NCBI RefSeq assembly: GCF_020166395.1
Contig: NZ_JAIQXU010000022.1
Location: 15,798 to 79,797 of the forward strand
Source: Deinococcus betulae
GTDB taxonomy: Bacteria > Deinococcota > Deinococci > Deinococcales > Deinococcaceae
Reading direction: 5' to 3'
Length of the DNA stretch: 64,000 nucleotides
The position numbers were made by a program, and so were the translations under genes. Position 1 is the stretch's first letter, and each line of letters opens with the position of its first letter. Of this stretch, positions 33,587 to 43,028 are shown one piece after another. The notes under the pieces were generated by a model. It searched no databases and was not told the origin of the DNA. It saw nothing but the letters and a program-made list of their open reading frames with translations.

Positions 33587-33936
33587 GGGGATTCCGATAG
33601 GCGCGGGGCGGAGCAACTCGCTGGTATGCACGGCGGTTCTGCATGGCAGGACGGGGTGAGCAGGCTTCCTCAAAGGGCTGCGCACCACCGCTGGCATATC
33701 ACAAGGCGCGTGCCGCTCAGGCGAACTTCGTCTCTGGCGCTCCTACACCAGCACAGCACCAGTTGGCCCAGCTACGCTCGGAACCTCCGATCCTGCTGCC
33801 CGCTCTCATCCAGACCGACCTCATCCCACGGCGCTTTGATGCACATGGTGGGGTCGGCGTCCATCTCACGTCACGTCCAGAAGAGCACCTTGTTCTGCAC
33901 ATTCCTCTGGACAGAGCTTCATGTCTTTCGGAGGCC
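33587..33936. other. gene-free stretch
   Basis: Between repeat copy E and the GGDEF gene stop I see no supported gene, hairpin or known motif. Confidence 0.35.
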
Positions 33937-35583
33937 TCACGTCAGCAAGGAGGCGCGCACATTTCTTTTTTTTGCCTGCTTGTGGTGATACATCCGCTGG
34001 TCGGCCTCGTCAAAGGTGCTGACTTTTGGTGCGGCGCTGGTGTGCGCCACCCCGAAGCTGACCCCCGACGACGGGTGGTTGGTCTGCATGGCACGCTCGA
34101 TGTCCTGCAGGCGACCGGTCAATTCGGCCTCGGCTTCCAGCGGGGCCAGGAGGGCAAATTCGTCGCCGCCCAGGCGGTAGGCGGTTACGCCCTCACGCTC
34201 CAGGTCCCGGAGGTGCTGCGAGAAGGTGCGCAGCAGTTCGTCGCCACTGGTGTGCCCCTGCTGATCGTTGACGCCTTTCAGACCGTCCAGGTCCATCACG
34301 ATGAGCAGGCGCGCGCTGTCCTCGGCATTAAAGACCTGCTCGAAGGCGTAGCGGTTGTGCAGGCCTGTCAGGTTGTCGGTGCGGGCCAGGTGCAGGGCAC
34401 GCTGCAACTGAACAATGGACGCCTGGTTCTGGCGGCTGAGCAGCCGGATCATGTCGGCCAGGGCAAAGGCCAGCAGCAGGCCGTCCAGCGTGCCGCCCAG
34501 CAGCGTGAACAGTTCCGAGTTAAAAGGCACGTCGGGGGACAGGCCCACGTTGCCCGGCAGGATCACGGCCGCCGGGATCAGCAGGGCCAGCAGGCCCAGC
34601 ACGAAGAAGCGGGCGGGGGCAAAGCCCTGGCGCCAGCTGACCACCCCCGACACCAGCGCCAGCACCAGCCACAAAGAGATCACGGCGGTGGCCAGCACGT
34701 GCGCGTAGGCCAGCAGGAAAAATGAGGTGGGCAGCAGCGCCAGCGCCAGCCAGACCACCCACCGGCTCAGGCGGGCCAGCAGCGGCACCCTGCTCTCCAG
34801 CTGCAAAAAATGCAGGTAAAACAGCGTGTTCAGGACCGGCAGCAGGAAAAACCACAGGTAATGCAGCCGCAGGTTGCGCAGCCCAAATACGTCAGCGGGC
34901 AGGTGAAAGGTAAAGGCCCAGCCGGCGCAGTAGGTCAGCATGTAGGCCGCGTAGAACAGAAACGAGCGGTTGTGCGTGCCCGCGTAGATAAACAGGTTGT
35001 AAAACGACAGCGTGACCAGCGCGCCCAACGCCATCAGAATCAGGAAGTTTTCAAACGACACCGTGCGGCGGTAGTCGGCCCGGCTGGGCACCGAGAACTC
35101 GGGCTGCGAGGCATAGAAAGGGCTGCTGAGCCGTGCCACCAGCCACGCGCGTTCACCGGGCGGCACTGTAATGTCCACGCCGTAGTGCAGCATGTAGGCG
35201 TGTTCGGCCTGATAGCCGGTCTGAAAGGTCTGTGGAGGCTGGCCCTCGCGGTACAGCCGGGCGTCCACCCGCTCGATCAGGCTGCCGTGAGGACTAAACA
35301 CCCAGTCGGCGTTGGCGCTGCGGTTGGTCAGCTCCATGACCAGCCACGACTCGTCGCCAGTGAACCTGACGCGCGGGGTGGCCGTCAGGGTGGCGGCCCA
35401 GCCGGAGACCTCGGGGCCGGAAGCCGGGAAGGCCTGGTCAGCCGCGTGGTAGAGCCCAGAGCGCACCGTCAGGCGGGTCTCGGGGGTCTGCGCGTGAACG
35501 CCTGCCCCGGTCAGCAGGCCCCATAGAGCCAGCAGCAGGGCGGCCAGCGGCCAGACCAGACGGTTCAGGATAGGGTGATTCAT
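33937..35583 (-). CDS. 7TM-DISM sensor diguanylate cyclase (GGDEF)
   Basis: A 548-residue membrane signalling protein that likely makes c-di-GMP. Order: signal peptide ending near GVHAQ (about 32), an extracytoplasmic beta-rich 7TMR-DISM sensory region (about 33-175), seven hydrophobic segments (about 180-390), then a GGDEF domain (about 400-545) with DNLTGLHNRYAF and an intact RLGGDEFALL. The inhibitory RxxD motif before GGDEF is absent (REGV at that place), so feedback inhibition through the I-site is unlikely. A GGAG lies before the ATG and a promoter 30 nt further upstream. No EAL or PilZ gene is adjacent. Confidence 0.92.
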   Translation of the reverse strand: MNHPILNRLVWPLAALLLALWGLLTGAGVHAQTPETRLTVRSGLYHAADQAFPASGPEVSGWAATLTATPRVRFTGDESWLVMELTNRSANADWVFSPHGSLIERVDARLYREGQPPQTFQTGYQAEHAYMLHYGVDITVPPGERAWLVARLSSPFYASQPEFSVPSRADYRRTVSFENFLILMALGALVTLSFYNLFIYAGTHNRSFLFYAAYMLTYCAGWAFTFHLPADVFGLRNLRLHYLWFFLLPVLNTLFYLHFLQLESRVPLLARLSRWVVWLALALLPTSFFLLAYAHVLATAVISLWLVLALVSGVVSWRQGFAPARFFVLGLLALLIPAAVILPGNVGLSPDVPFNSELFTLLGGTLDGLLLAFALADMIRLLSRQNQASIVQLQRALHLARTDNLTGLHNRYAFEQVFNAEDSARLLIVMDLDGLKGVNDQQGHTSGDELLRTFSQHLRDLEREGVTAYRLGGDEFALLAPLEAEAELTGRLQDIERAMQTNHPSSGVSFGVAHTSAAPKVSTFDEADQRMYHHKQAKKRNVRASLLT

Positions 35584-35612
35584 CGCGCACTCCCTTGTTC
35601 AAGAATAAACAC

Positions 35613-35642
35613 AGTATAAAGAGAACTGCCTCTCAGGTCACA
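35613..35642 (-). promoter_or_regulatory. promoter of the GGDEF gene
   Basis: On the minus strand TGTGAC (35642-35637), an 18-nt spacer and TATACT (35618-35613); the leader is about 25 nt with GGAG before the ATG. The -10 is strong, the -35 weak. Confidence 0.55.
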
Positions 35643-35852
35643 TTGAGGACAGTCTGACGGACAGGCTGCCCTGCGTGCTGCTGGGGCGCTGTGCCGGTGG
35701 TCTGCTGCCTGCTCTGTGTTCCTCGCCTGCGTCCTGCCGCGTGGCTCAGTCGCCAGGCAGAGGCCACGTGGCAGGACATGCCGCCAAGACCCACCCACTG
35801 GGGGTCCCTGAGGCCTCCATCACCTTTCCGCCTCTCTGACTCAAGGTGAACG

Positions 35853-38800
35853 ATGTCCAGACCCGAATACATTTACCTGCCTGGTTCCGTCAATATGCAC
35901 GCGCCGCTGGCCCTCAAACAGGCCGACATGCGCGGCTTTTTTGTCAAGGGCGACCTGACGCGGCTTCAGGCCACCGTGGACGCGGGCCTGAACCGCGCTG
36001 CACAGGGCTGCGCCACCTTCCGGGTGCTGTCGCCCTACGTCATGCTGACCTTTACGCGGGTGGGCCACGCCAATTCCACGCACCCCAGCGACGAGGCCAA
36101 GGGCTGGATTACCGAGACCGACATCATCACCTGGATTCCGGTAGGGCAACTGGACGCACGGGGCCGCTTGCAGCACCTGTATTTCTACCCGGCGCACATC
36201 TGGGTGGACGACACGATGGCCCTGATCAACGGCCGCGAACTGTACGGCTACCCCAAATACGACTGCCAGTACGAGATGCCCGCCGCAGGGCAGGCCGGCG
36301 ACTTTCACCTGAGCGTCAAGGGCTTCGAGCCATTTGCCCCGGACACGCAGATTGCCTGGCACCCACTGCTGGATGTGACCCCAGATTCAGGGCTGCTCCA
36401 CGGGCGCGGGCATCCGGTTGAGTCGTTGGCCGAACTGGTCACGGGCGCCTACGCCGAACTGCGTCACCTGCCTGACTTTCTGGTGCCGGACCTGGCCGGC
36501 TGGGAGGACTTGCTCTCGCTGCTGACCAACCCCCGCACCGACCAGCTGTTTCTCAAGCAGTTTCCAGATGGCGCCGGCGACAGGGCCGTGTATCAGGCCG
36601 TGGTGGCGGCGCCTGCCGTGGTGGAGAAGGTGCATGGGGGGCGCCTGGTGGGGGGCCGCGCCACCTGCACCCTGCACGAGGTCGCCAGTTTTCCGCTGGC
36701 GCAGACGCTGGGCTGGGCGCCCGGCGCGCAGGACGCCCACCTGCCCTTCGAGCTGCAATTTGACTTCACGGTGACAGAGGCGCAGGAGGTGGCCCCGCCG
36801 GCCCGCACGCCCCCAGAGAAGATCGTGATTCTGGGCGGCGGCGTGGGCGCCATCAGCGCGGCGTACCACCTGACCCAGGAGCCCGGCTGGCAGGAGAAAT
36901 ACGACATCACCCTGTACCAGATGGGCTGGCGCCTGGGAGGCAAGGGGGCCAGCGGACGCAATGCCGCCGCTGGGCAGCGCATCGAGGAACACGGCCTGCA
37001 CCTCTGGTTTGGCTTCTACGAGAACGCCTTTCGCATGATTCAGGGGGTCTACGGCGAGCTGAACCGGCCCCCCGCCGCGCCGCTGGCGACCTGGCAGGAC
37101 GCCTTCAAGCCTCATGACTACATCGTCCTGAGTGAACATATCGGTGAGACCTGGCGCCCCTGGCCGCTGATGTTCCCGCACAAGGCCAGCACGCCCGGCG
37201 ACGGGGATGCCCACCCGACCCTCTGGGAAGCCGCCGAGACCCTGCTGGGCCACGTCAAAGGCTGGCTGGCTGAGGTCTGCCACACCCACCTGCCTGCCCC
37301 GGTGCCGGTGCCCAAAACCGAGACTGGTGAGCATCCCGGCTGGCTGCGTCACCTGGCGAGCACCATCTGCGCGGACGTGGAATATCTGGCGACCAGCGCC
37401 CTGCACACGCTGGAAGGGGCCTGTCAGTGGCTCGCGGCGCTGCCCGCACACCTGCGCGAGGATGAGAACGGCGGCGGGCTGCTGGCCCGCACCCTGGAAG
37501 GCCTGCGCGAGTGGCTGAACCACATGCTCTGCGACCTGCTGGACCGCGACGACAAGCTGCGCCGCCTGTATATCTGCCTGGATCTGGGCGTGACCACCCT
37601 GCTGGGCCTCCTGCGCGACGGGGTGCTGACCGGCGGCTTTGACGTGATCAACGACATTGACCTGCGCGACTGGCTGCTCAAGCACGGGGCCAACGAGCGC
37701 TACAGCGTGAACAGCGCGGTTATTCGTGGCTTTTACGATCTGATTTTTGCCTACGACGGCGGCGACTATGACCGCCCCAACGCCGAAGCCGGCACGCTGC
37801 TGCGCGCCATGATGAAAATTGGGCTGGCCTACAAGGGCAGCATCATGTACAAGATGCAGGCCGGGATGGGCGACACCATCTTCTCGCCGGCCTATCAGGT
37901 CCTGAAAGCCCGTGGGGTGAAGTTCCGGTTCTTCCATAAGGTCGAAGAACTGACGCCCGACGGGGGCGAGGTGGGCACCATCCGCCTGACCCAGCAGGCC
38001 ACGCCGACCAGCGGGGCCGACCACTACGACCCCTTTGTGTACGTCAAGGGGCTGGCCTGCTGGCCCAGCACGCCGAACCTTGACCAGCTGCTGCCTGAGG
38101 AAGCCGAGCTGCTGCGCCAGAGCGGCGCGAACCTGGAAAGCCACTGGAGCGACTGGCCAGAGGTCTACGCCCAGGCGACGGGCCAGCCGCTGCCCGAGCT
38201 GACCCTAAGGCGTGGCGTGGACTTTGACCGGGTTATTCTGGGCCTGTCGGTGGCCTCGGTGCCGCTGGTGGCCCCTGACCTGGTGGCGGGCAGCGAGGCG
38301 CTCAGGAACACGACCACCTTTGTCAAAAGCATTCCGACCCAGGCCTATCAGCTGTGGTTCAGAGACGACCTGGCACAGCTGGGCTGGACCGCGCAGCCTG
38401 ATGGGCAGGAGCCGGTGCTCAGCGGCTTTACCGAGCCGTACGACACCTGGGCGCCGATGGACCAACTGCTGCGGCGTGAAGACTGGCCAGACACCCCAGG
38501 CGCGCCGCGCAACGTGTCGTATTTCTGCTCGGTCTTTCCTGATGAGGGTCTGCCGCCCAGCAGCGAGACCGCTTTCCCAGGCCGCTGCGCGGACCAGGCC
38601 AAAGCTGGGGCACTGCATCAGGTGACCCAGCAGCTGACGGCCCTGCTCCCCGCAGTTGGCCCGGCGGGCGAGTTCAACTGGGCCCTCCTGAGTGCCCCCG
38701 ACGCGGCGCAGGGCGAGGCGCGATTTGACGCCCAGTATTGGCGTGCGAACGTGGATCCCTCTGAGCGCTATGTCATGAGCGTGGTGGGCAGCACGCAGCA

Positions 38801-38969
38801 CCGCCTCAGGGCCGATGAATCGGGCTACCACAACCTCATCCTGACCGGCGACTGGCTGAAAACAGGGCTGAACGCGGGCTGTGTGGAGGCGGCGGTGATG
38901 GCCGGGATGCAGGCCGCTCAGGCGGTTACGGGCGTGAGGGCGCCCATTCCGGGCGAGCGCGACGCATAG
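35853..38969 (+). CDS. fusion: acetoacetate-decarboxylase-like domain + FAD-dependent oxidoreductase
   Basis: A 1038-residue two-part protein. The first 300 or so residues resemble acetoacetate decarboxylase: GRELYGYPK contains the Schiff-base lysine (K135), but the second lysine that lowers its pKa in the classical enzyme is Tyr (YPKYD). From about residue 325 there is a flavin dinucleotide-binding start ILGGGVGAISAAYHL, then WRLGGKGASGRN and EEHGLHLWFGFYENAF, matching NAD(P)-binding oxidoreductases related to carotenoid desaturases and hydroxysqualene dehydroxylases. The C-terminal LTGDWLKTGLNAGCVEAAVMAG closes the FAD fold. Reaction unknown. AAGGTG precedes the ATG; it appears to be a single-gene unit. 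Confidence 0.85.
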   Translation: MSRPEYIYLPGSVNMHAPLALKQADMRGFFVKGDLTRLQATVDAGLNRAAQGCATFRVLSPYVMLTFTRVGHANSTHPSDEAKGWITETDIITWIPVGQLDARGRLQHLYFYPAHIWVDDTMALINGRELYGYPKYDCQYEMPAAGQAGDFHLSVKGFEPFAPDTQIAWHPLLDVTPDSGLLHGRGHPVESLAELVTGAYAELRHLPDFLVPDLAGWEDLLSLLTNPRTDQLFLKQFPDGAGDRAVYQAVVAAPAVVEKVHGGRLVGGRATCTLHEVASFPLAQTLGWAPGAQDAHLPFELQFDFTVTEAQEVAPPARTPPEKIVILGGGVGAISAAYHLTQEPGWQEKYDITLYQMGWRLGGKGASGRNAAAGQRIEEHGLHLWFGFYENAFRMIQGVYGELNRPPAAPLATWQDAFKPHDYIVLSEHIGETWRPWPLMFPHKASTPGDGDAHPTLWEAAETLLGHVKGWLAEVCHTHLPAPVPVPKTETGEHPGWLRHLASTICADVEYLATSALHTLEGACQWLAALPAHLREDENGGGLLARTLEGLREWLNHMLCDLLDRDDKLRRLYICLDLGVTTLLGLLRDGVLTGGFDVINDIDLRDWLLKHGANERYSVNSAVIRGFYDLIFAYDGGDYDRPNAEAGTLLRAMMKIGLAYKGSIMYKMQAGMGDTIFSPAYQVLKARGVKFRFFHKVEELTPDGGEVGTIRLTQQATPTSGADHYDPFVYVKGLACWPSTPNLDQLLPEEAELLRQSGANLESHWSDWPEVYAQATGQPLPELTLRRGVDFDRVILGLSVASVPLVAPDLVAGSEALRNTTTFVKSIPTQAYQLWFRDDLAQLGWTAQPDGQEPVLSGFTEPYDTWAPMDQLLRREDWPDTPGAPRNVSYFCSVFPDEGLPPSSETAFPGRCADQAKAGALHQVTQQLTALLPAVGPAGEFNWALLSAPDAAQGEARFDAQYWRANVDPSERYVMSVVGSTQHRLRADESGYHNLILTGDWLKTGLNAGCVEAAVMAGMQAAQAVTGVRAPIPGERDA

Positions 38970-39007
38970 AGCAGGGGAAGGATGCTGGGCAGGGGACTCC
39001 TCCCTGC

Positions 39008-39466
39008 TCAGCTTTTTTGTTCGTCGTGAACAGGGGAGAACAGGTGGCGGAGGTACGGCTGGGCTATGGGCAAGGTGGCCAGGACGGCCTCCACCTCGGT
39101 CTGTTGCGCCGCCGTCAGGCTCGGCGTGCGGGCGTACACATCCAGCCCGGCCGGCGTGAAGGGGGTGCGCGCAAACACGGTGATGGCCCAGCCATCTGCC
39201 GCGTGGGCCACCTGCCACCGGCTGGGCGTGAACCGGGTGAGAAGGCTGACCCCGCGCCATTCCCAGCCGCCCCCCGGCAGCGGCTGGTCCAGGCCGACAA
39301 TCAGGCTCGGCTGCCCCCGCCGCGTAAAGCGCACCGTGTCCACCACGCGCCCGTCTGGCAGCGGCGCGTAGGTGACGCTCGGGTTTTGCCGCGTGTGCCA
39401 CAGCGGCAGGCTGGTCTGCACGACAAACCAGGTGCCGCTGAGCACAGCAGGACTGCCGGGTGTCAC
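39008..39466 (-). CDS. lipocalin-like hypothetical protein
   Basis: A protein of about 152 residues with LSGTWFVVQTSLP near the N-terminus, the G-x-W pattern of lipocalins, and alternating beta strands through VYARTP. A cytosolic lipid- or small-molecule-binding barrel is a reasonable guess. I set the start at the GTG that overlaps the upstream kinase stop as GTGA (39466); an in-frame GTG nine nt earlier is also possible. Coupling to the kinase gene suggests shared expression, not shared function. Confidence 0.6.
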   Translation of the reverse strand: MTPGSPAVLSGTWFVVQTSLPLWHTRQNPSVTYAPLPDGRVVDTVRFTRRGQPSLIVGLDQPLPGGGWEWRGVSLLTRFTPSRWQVAHAADGWAITVFARTPFTPAGLDVYARTPSLTAAQQTEVEAVLATLPIAQPYLRHLFSPVHDEQKS

Positions 39467-40011
39467 TGCGGCCACTCCAGGGCCAGCAGGGCGTCCACGG
39501 TGTCGTCCAGCGTCAGGTGGCTGCTGTCCACCACGGCCCAGCCTGCTTCGGCATACAGTTCGGGCGGCATTTGCGGGTACAGGCCGTCAATGAGAGGTGC
39601 GAGGCGACTGGTGTCGTAGGTCTTGTTCGTGCGCGTTCGGTTGCGGTGGTGGGCGACCTCCAGGGTGGTCAACAGCCGCACCGGGCGTACATCCAGCCCA
39701 GCCCAGTGGGCGCTCATGGGGGCCAGGTCGGCGGGCCACAGCACGTCGTCGACCGCCACCGTGAACCCGGCCTCGGCGTACAGGCGGGCGTGATGGGCGG
39801 CGGCCGTGCGGGCCAGGGCAAACTGCCGTACCGCCTCGGGGGGGTGGTCTAGGCTGGGGTGGGCCAGGCCCGACACCACCAGTTCGCGCAGGTCATCAAT
39901 AGGCAGGTGCAGGCCGAGCGGAAAGCGGGCCAGCAGCGCCCGCGACACGCTGGTCTTGCCCGCACCAGGGCTGCCGCTGAGCACCCAGATGGGGCCAGGA
40001 GAAGGGGTCAT
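39463..40011 (-). CDS. P-loop small-molecule kinase-like protein
   Basis: A 182-residue ATPase/kinase with Walker A GSPGAGKTS (about 10-18), a following acidic IDDLRELV motif, VAVDDVLWP and an arginine-rich lid (RNRTRTNKTYDTSR), like AAA-type nucleoside or chloramphenicol-phosphotransferase-like kinases. The substrate is unknown. TAGCAT (40019-40024) lies 7 nt before the ATG at 40011. It is followed without gap by the lipocalin-like gene. Confidence 0.75.
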   Translation of the reverse strand: MTPSPGPIWVLSGSPGAGKTSVSRALLARFPLGLHLPIDDLRELVVSGLAHPSLDHPPEAVRQFALARTAAAHHARLYAEAGFTVAVDDVLWPADLAPMSAHWAGLDVRPVRLLTTLEVAHHRNRTRTNKTYDTSRLAPLIDGLYPQMPPELYAEAGWAVVDSSHLTLDDTVDALLALEWPQ

Positions 40012-40075
40012 GTCAGGAATGCTAGCGGGCAGAGGCCAGGTCGCGCGCTGCTTGCGTGCCATCGCTCTCTTGAGG

Positions 40076-40246
40076 CTAGCCGTACAGCTGGGTTGGGGAC
40101 GGCACAGGCCACATGATCAGTACAGTCTGGAGACCTGCGAAGACGGCCAGCACCTGCCCGGCGGGTTGCCGGAATCCTGTCGCGCTGGTCATCAGCCCCA
40201 CGCTCAGGACACACAGCGTCAGTGAGACGAGCGGCCCCAGGGTCAT
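40076..40246 (-). CDS. possible 56-residue membrane protein
   Basis: An open frame below the usual length cut-off: begins MTLGPLVSLTLCVLSVGLM and has a second hydrophobic segment VLAVFAGLQTVLIMW, giving two membrane spans, and ends PTQLYG. The ATG overlaps the TGA of the decayed frame upstream (ATGA), suggesting former or present translational coupling. There is no independent Shine-Dalgarno or -10 box. No family is recognised. The hydrophobic pattern favours a real protein, but this is weak evidence. Confidence 0.4.
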   Translation of the reverse strand: MTLGPLVSLTLCVLSVGLMTSATGFRQPAGQVLAVFAGLQTVLIMWPVPSPTQLYG

Positions 40247-40498
40247 GGCAGCGGCGTGCTGACCAGGCTGCTCAGCCCAGCCACAACCTCAGACAGCGAA
40301 GATCGACCCTCAGTCGCCCAGCCCTGAAGGTCAGCAGCAAGCGGCTCTGGTTCAGTCCAGTTGAACCTGCTGCTGACCCAGCGCCAGTGGTACCAGCGTG
40401 TGCAGCAGGGTGGTGGCAGACCGCCGCGTGGCTGGCTCAAGCTGGAGAGCGTCCACATTGTCACGGGCAGCGCCAGCTCGCCTGCTGTTGCTTCACAT
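40243..40498 (-). pseudogene. possible decayed small gene with early stop and frameshift
   Basis: A good leaderless start signal, TACTCT (40506-40511) 7 nt before an ATG at 40498, is followed at once by TGA. The same frame then reads protein-like sequence (NVDALQLEPATRRS, LLHTLVPLALGQQQ) to a stop. A neighbouring frame continues (EPEPLAADLQGW, LSEVVAGLSSLV) and ends in TGA overlapping the next ATG. A substitution in codon 2 plus one frameshift would explain this. The interpretation is mine and tentative. Confidence 0.35.
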
Positions 40499-40579
40499 GG
40501 ACTCCAGAGTAGTGGAGTGAAGGGCCACCTCAACCGCTCTGGGGCGAACAATGTGAGTCAACAACAGAGGCTGCCGCTG

Positions 40580-41671
40580 TCAGATCAAAAACTGTCCATT
40601 CTCCTGCACGACCTCGCCGTCCAGGCTCAGGCGCCCGCCTGTGCGGAGGTCGGTAATCAGGTCCCAGTGAACGGCGCTGGCGTTGACGCCGCCGGTTTCG
40701 GGGTAGCTCTTGCCAATGGCCAGGTGAACGGTGCCACCGATTTTCTCGTCAAACAGGATGTTGCCGGTGGGCACCTGAATACCGCTGTTGGTGCCAATCC
40801 CCAGCTCGCCCAAGCGGCGGGCGCCGGGGTCTGTGTCGAGCGCGGCGTGCAGCACGGCGTCGCCTTCCTCGGCGCTGGCGTCCACGACCAGCCCGCCCCG
40901 GAATTCCAGCCGCGCCCCCCGCACCACTTGGCCCTGATACTCGGCGGGCACCGTGAACGTCACCACGCCCTCGGCGCTGTCCTCAAGTGGGCCGGTAAAG
41001 ACCTCACCGCTGGGCATGTTGCGCCGCCCATCGCTGTTGGCCCAGGTCCGGCCGCCCACACGCAGGGTCAGGTCGGTGCCGGGGGCTTCAAGCCTCACCA
41101 CGTCGGCGCGGCTCAGGCGCTCAATGATCCGGGCCTGCATGGCGCGCACCTCGCCCCAGGCGGCCACCGGGTCGGGCCGGTCCAGAAACATGGCGCGCAT
41201 CACAAAATCACCAAACCCTTCGGGCGTCATGCCGGCCTGCGCGGCGGCGTGGGCGGTGGGGTAGAGGGTGAGGCTCCACTTCTTGCGGGCGCGGGCCGCG
41301 GCCACGGGCGCGCGGGCGGCCATCAGACGGGCGCGTCGGGCCGCATCAACGGCGCGGCCTGGCATAGGGGTCAGCACGCGCAGGCTGCCGTCCAGCGCTT
41401 CCACGTCTGCCAGGTCGGCGGCGTGGGCGGCGTCCAGCACGGCGTCCGACGCCAGCTCAGCAAAATCCTCGTCCTGGCCAGGGTAATCCACACGGGGCAC
41501 CGGGCGCGCGCCGCGCGTCAGCAGGGCGCGGGTGACGGCGCGCAGCAGCGGCGTGGCCTCCTGGCCGCCGGCCACCAGGAGCCGCTCACCTTCTCCGGCC
41601 ATCAGGCAGTAGTCCGCCAGCAGCGCCGCGTGAAGGTCCGGGTCATACGCCAGAAGGGAGGGTGTCTGCAC
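40580..41671 (-). CDS. M29-family aminopeptidase (AmpS/PepS type)
   Basis: A 363-residue metallo-aminopeptidase. Metal-binding residues lie in the C-terminal half: the Glu of [16 protein letters not shown], the Glu of GELGIGTN, the His of [15 protein letters not shown] and the His-Asp of AVHWDLI, as in Thermus-type M29 enzymes. It is slightly shorter than the family norm (about 410) at the N-terminus. TAGCCT (41679-41684) 7 nt before a GTG at 41671 supports the start over the ATG at 41749. It probably trims peptides in the cytosol. Confidence 0.92.
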   Translation of the reverse strand: MQTPSLLAYDPDLHAALLADYCLMAGEGERLLVAGGQEATPLLRAVTRALLTRGARPVPRVDYPGQDEDFAELASDAVLDAAHAADLADVEALDGSLRVLTPMPGRAVDAARRARLMAARAPVAAARARKKWSLTLYPTAHAAAQAGMTPEGFGDFVMRAMFLDRPDPVAAWGEVRAMQARIIERLSRADVVRLEAPGTDLTLRVGGRTWANSDGRRNMPSGEVFTGPLEDSAEGVVTFTVPAEYQGQVVRGARLEFRGGLVVDASAEEGDAVLHAALDTDPGARRLGELGIGTNSGIQVPTGNILFDEKIGGTVHLAIGKSYPETGGVNASAVHWDLITDLRTGGRLSLDGEVVQENGQFLI

Positions 41672-41787
41672 GCCTGCGAGGCTATCACCGGGCTGGGTCA
41701 GGGCAGGGTGTGACGGGAGGCAGCAGGGGAGCAAACACGCCGGTTCCATTGCGGGGTGTGGAAGTGCCCGGCACAGTGTCCGTCTGA

Positions 41788-41921
41788 TAATGATTCCGTC
41801 TGTTCCGTTTTCAAATCGGGAGAGAACCGATTGGCCAACTCCACGCCCGGAACCCGCTTTGCTCCTTCCTCCCTCCGGTCGGATGTCATCGTTTTTGCAA
41901 ACGATTCAATCGGAGTCGCTC
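41788..41921 (-). repeat. degenerate 133-bp repeat, copy D1 (inverted)
   Basis: About 134 bp in the opposite orientation to copies A-C, between TGA (41785-41787) and TGA (41922-41924). The first end TAATGATTCCGTCTG, the CCACGCCCGGAACCCG core and the GTTTTTGCAAACGATTCAATCGGAGT hairpin arm are recognisable; the last bases of the other end are lost. It occupies the gap upstream of purU together with D2. Confidence 0.8.
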
Positions 41922-41924
41922 TGA

Positions 41925-42057
41925 TACGGATTCCATCTGTTCCGTTTTCAAATTGGGCAGGCGCCGATTTGAAAACACCACGCCCGTCAACCCACTTTTC
42001 CTGGTTCTCGCACGGCTTGAATCAGCCCGTTTGCGCAAACGAGTTGCCGGAAACCAC
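41925..42057 (-). repeat. degenerate repeat, copy D2 (tandem with D1)
   Basis: Starts TACGGATTCCATCTGTTCC right after the shared TGA. It contains a 10-bp stem GTTTTCAAAT/ATTTGAAAAC with a variable loop, the degenerate core CCACGCCCGTCAACCC and a final CGTTTGCGCAAACG palindrome. It ends at about 42057, diverged. The tandem arrangement suggests one copy inserted at the edge of another. Confidence 0.7.
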
Positions 42058-42125
42058 AGGGGGCTGAGCCCTTCCATCTGGGCATGGAGGGTCAGTCTGA
42101 CCCAGGCGCAGGGTATCCTCGCCGG

Positions 42126-43028
42126 ATGACGGCTCCCGCCTCCGCCCCCTCCGCGCCCACCTCACTGGACCCCCAGAACACGGCTGTCCTGACCATCTCC
42201 TGCCCAGACCGGGGCGGCATTGTGGCGGCGGTGTCGCAGTTTCTGCACAACCACGGCGCCAATATCATCCACAGCGACCAGCACAGCACCGACCCTCAGG
42301 GCGGCATCTTCTTTATGCGGATGGAGTTTCACCTCTCGGGCCTGGACCTGGCGCGTGAACCGTTCGAGCGGGCCTTTGCCAGCGTGGTGGCCGCGCCGTT
42401 TGGCATGACCTGGCGCGTCAATTACACGGCGCAGCCCAAGCGGATGGCCGTGCTGGTCAGCCGGTACGACCACTGCTTCCTGGACCTGCTGTGGCGCAAA
42501 CGCCGGGGCGAACTGCACGTCGAGATCCCGCTGATTATCAGCAACCACGAGGACCTGCGCCGCGACGCCGAGATGTTTGGCATTCCCTTTCATGTCGTGC
42601 CCGTGACCAAGGAGAACAAGGCTGAAGCCGAGGCCGAGCAGGTCCGCCTGATGCACGAGGCCGGGGCTGATTTTGCTGTGCTGGCCCGCTACATGCAGAT
42701 TCTCTCGGGCGAGTTTCTGGGCCACTTTGGCCGGCCCGTCATCAACATTCACCATTCGTTTTTGCCGGCCTTCGTGGGGGCCAACCCCTACCGCGCGGCC
42801 TTTAACCGGGGCGTCAAGCTGATTGGCGCCACCAGCCATTACGTCACTGAGGAACTGGACGCCGGCCCCATCATTGCCCAGGACGTGATTCCCGTAACCC
42901 ACCGCGAAACGCCCGATACCCTGATGCGGCTGGGCCGCGATGTGGAGCGGCAAGTCTTGGCCCGCGCGGTCAAGGCGCATGTTGATGACCGCGTGCTGGT
43001 GTACGGCAACAAGACGGTGGTGTTCTGA
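42126..43028 (+). CDS. purU: formyltetrahydrofolate deformylase
   Basis: Hydrolyses 10-formyl-THF to THF and formate, balancing one-carbon pools. The 300-residue protein has an N-terminal ACT domain ([19 protein letters not shown]) and a C-terminal formyltransferase-like domain with [28 protein letters not shown] and a catalytic Asp, matching PurU. TATCCT (42114-42119) lies 6 nt before the ATG at 42126. Two degenerate repeat copies lie immediately upstream (41788-42057). Confidence 0.96.
   Translation: MTAPASAPSAPTSLDPQNTAVLTISCPDRGGIVAAVSQFLHNHGANIIHSDQHSTDPQGGIFFMRMEFHLSGLDLAREPFERAFASVVAAPFGMTWRVNYTAQPKRMAVLVSRYDHCFLDLLWRKRRGELHVEIPLIISNHEDLRRDAEMFGIPFHVVPVTKENKAEAEAEQVRLMHEAGADFAVLARYMQILSGEFLGHFGRPVINIHHSFLPAFVGANPYRAAFNRGVKLIGATSHYVTEELDAGPIIAQDVIPVTHRETPDTLMRLGRDVERQVLARAVKAHVDDRVLVYGNKTVVF

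Noticed and set aside
33643..34725. 360-residue frame opposite the GGDEF gene
   Set aside because: Antisense to the GGDEF and membrane region; no motif or start signal.
40361..41713. 450-residue frame opposite the M29 aminopeptidase
   Set aside because: Antisense shadow; the sense gene has all metal-binding motifs and a start signal.
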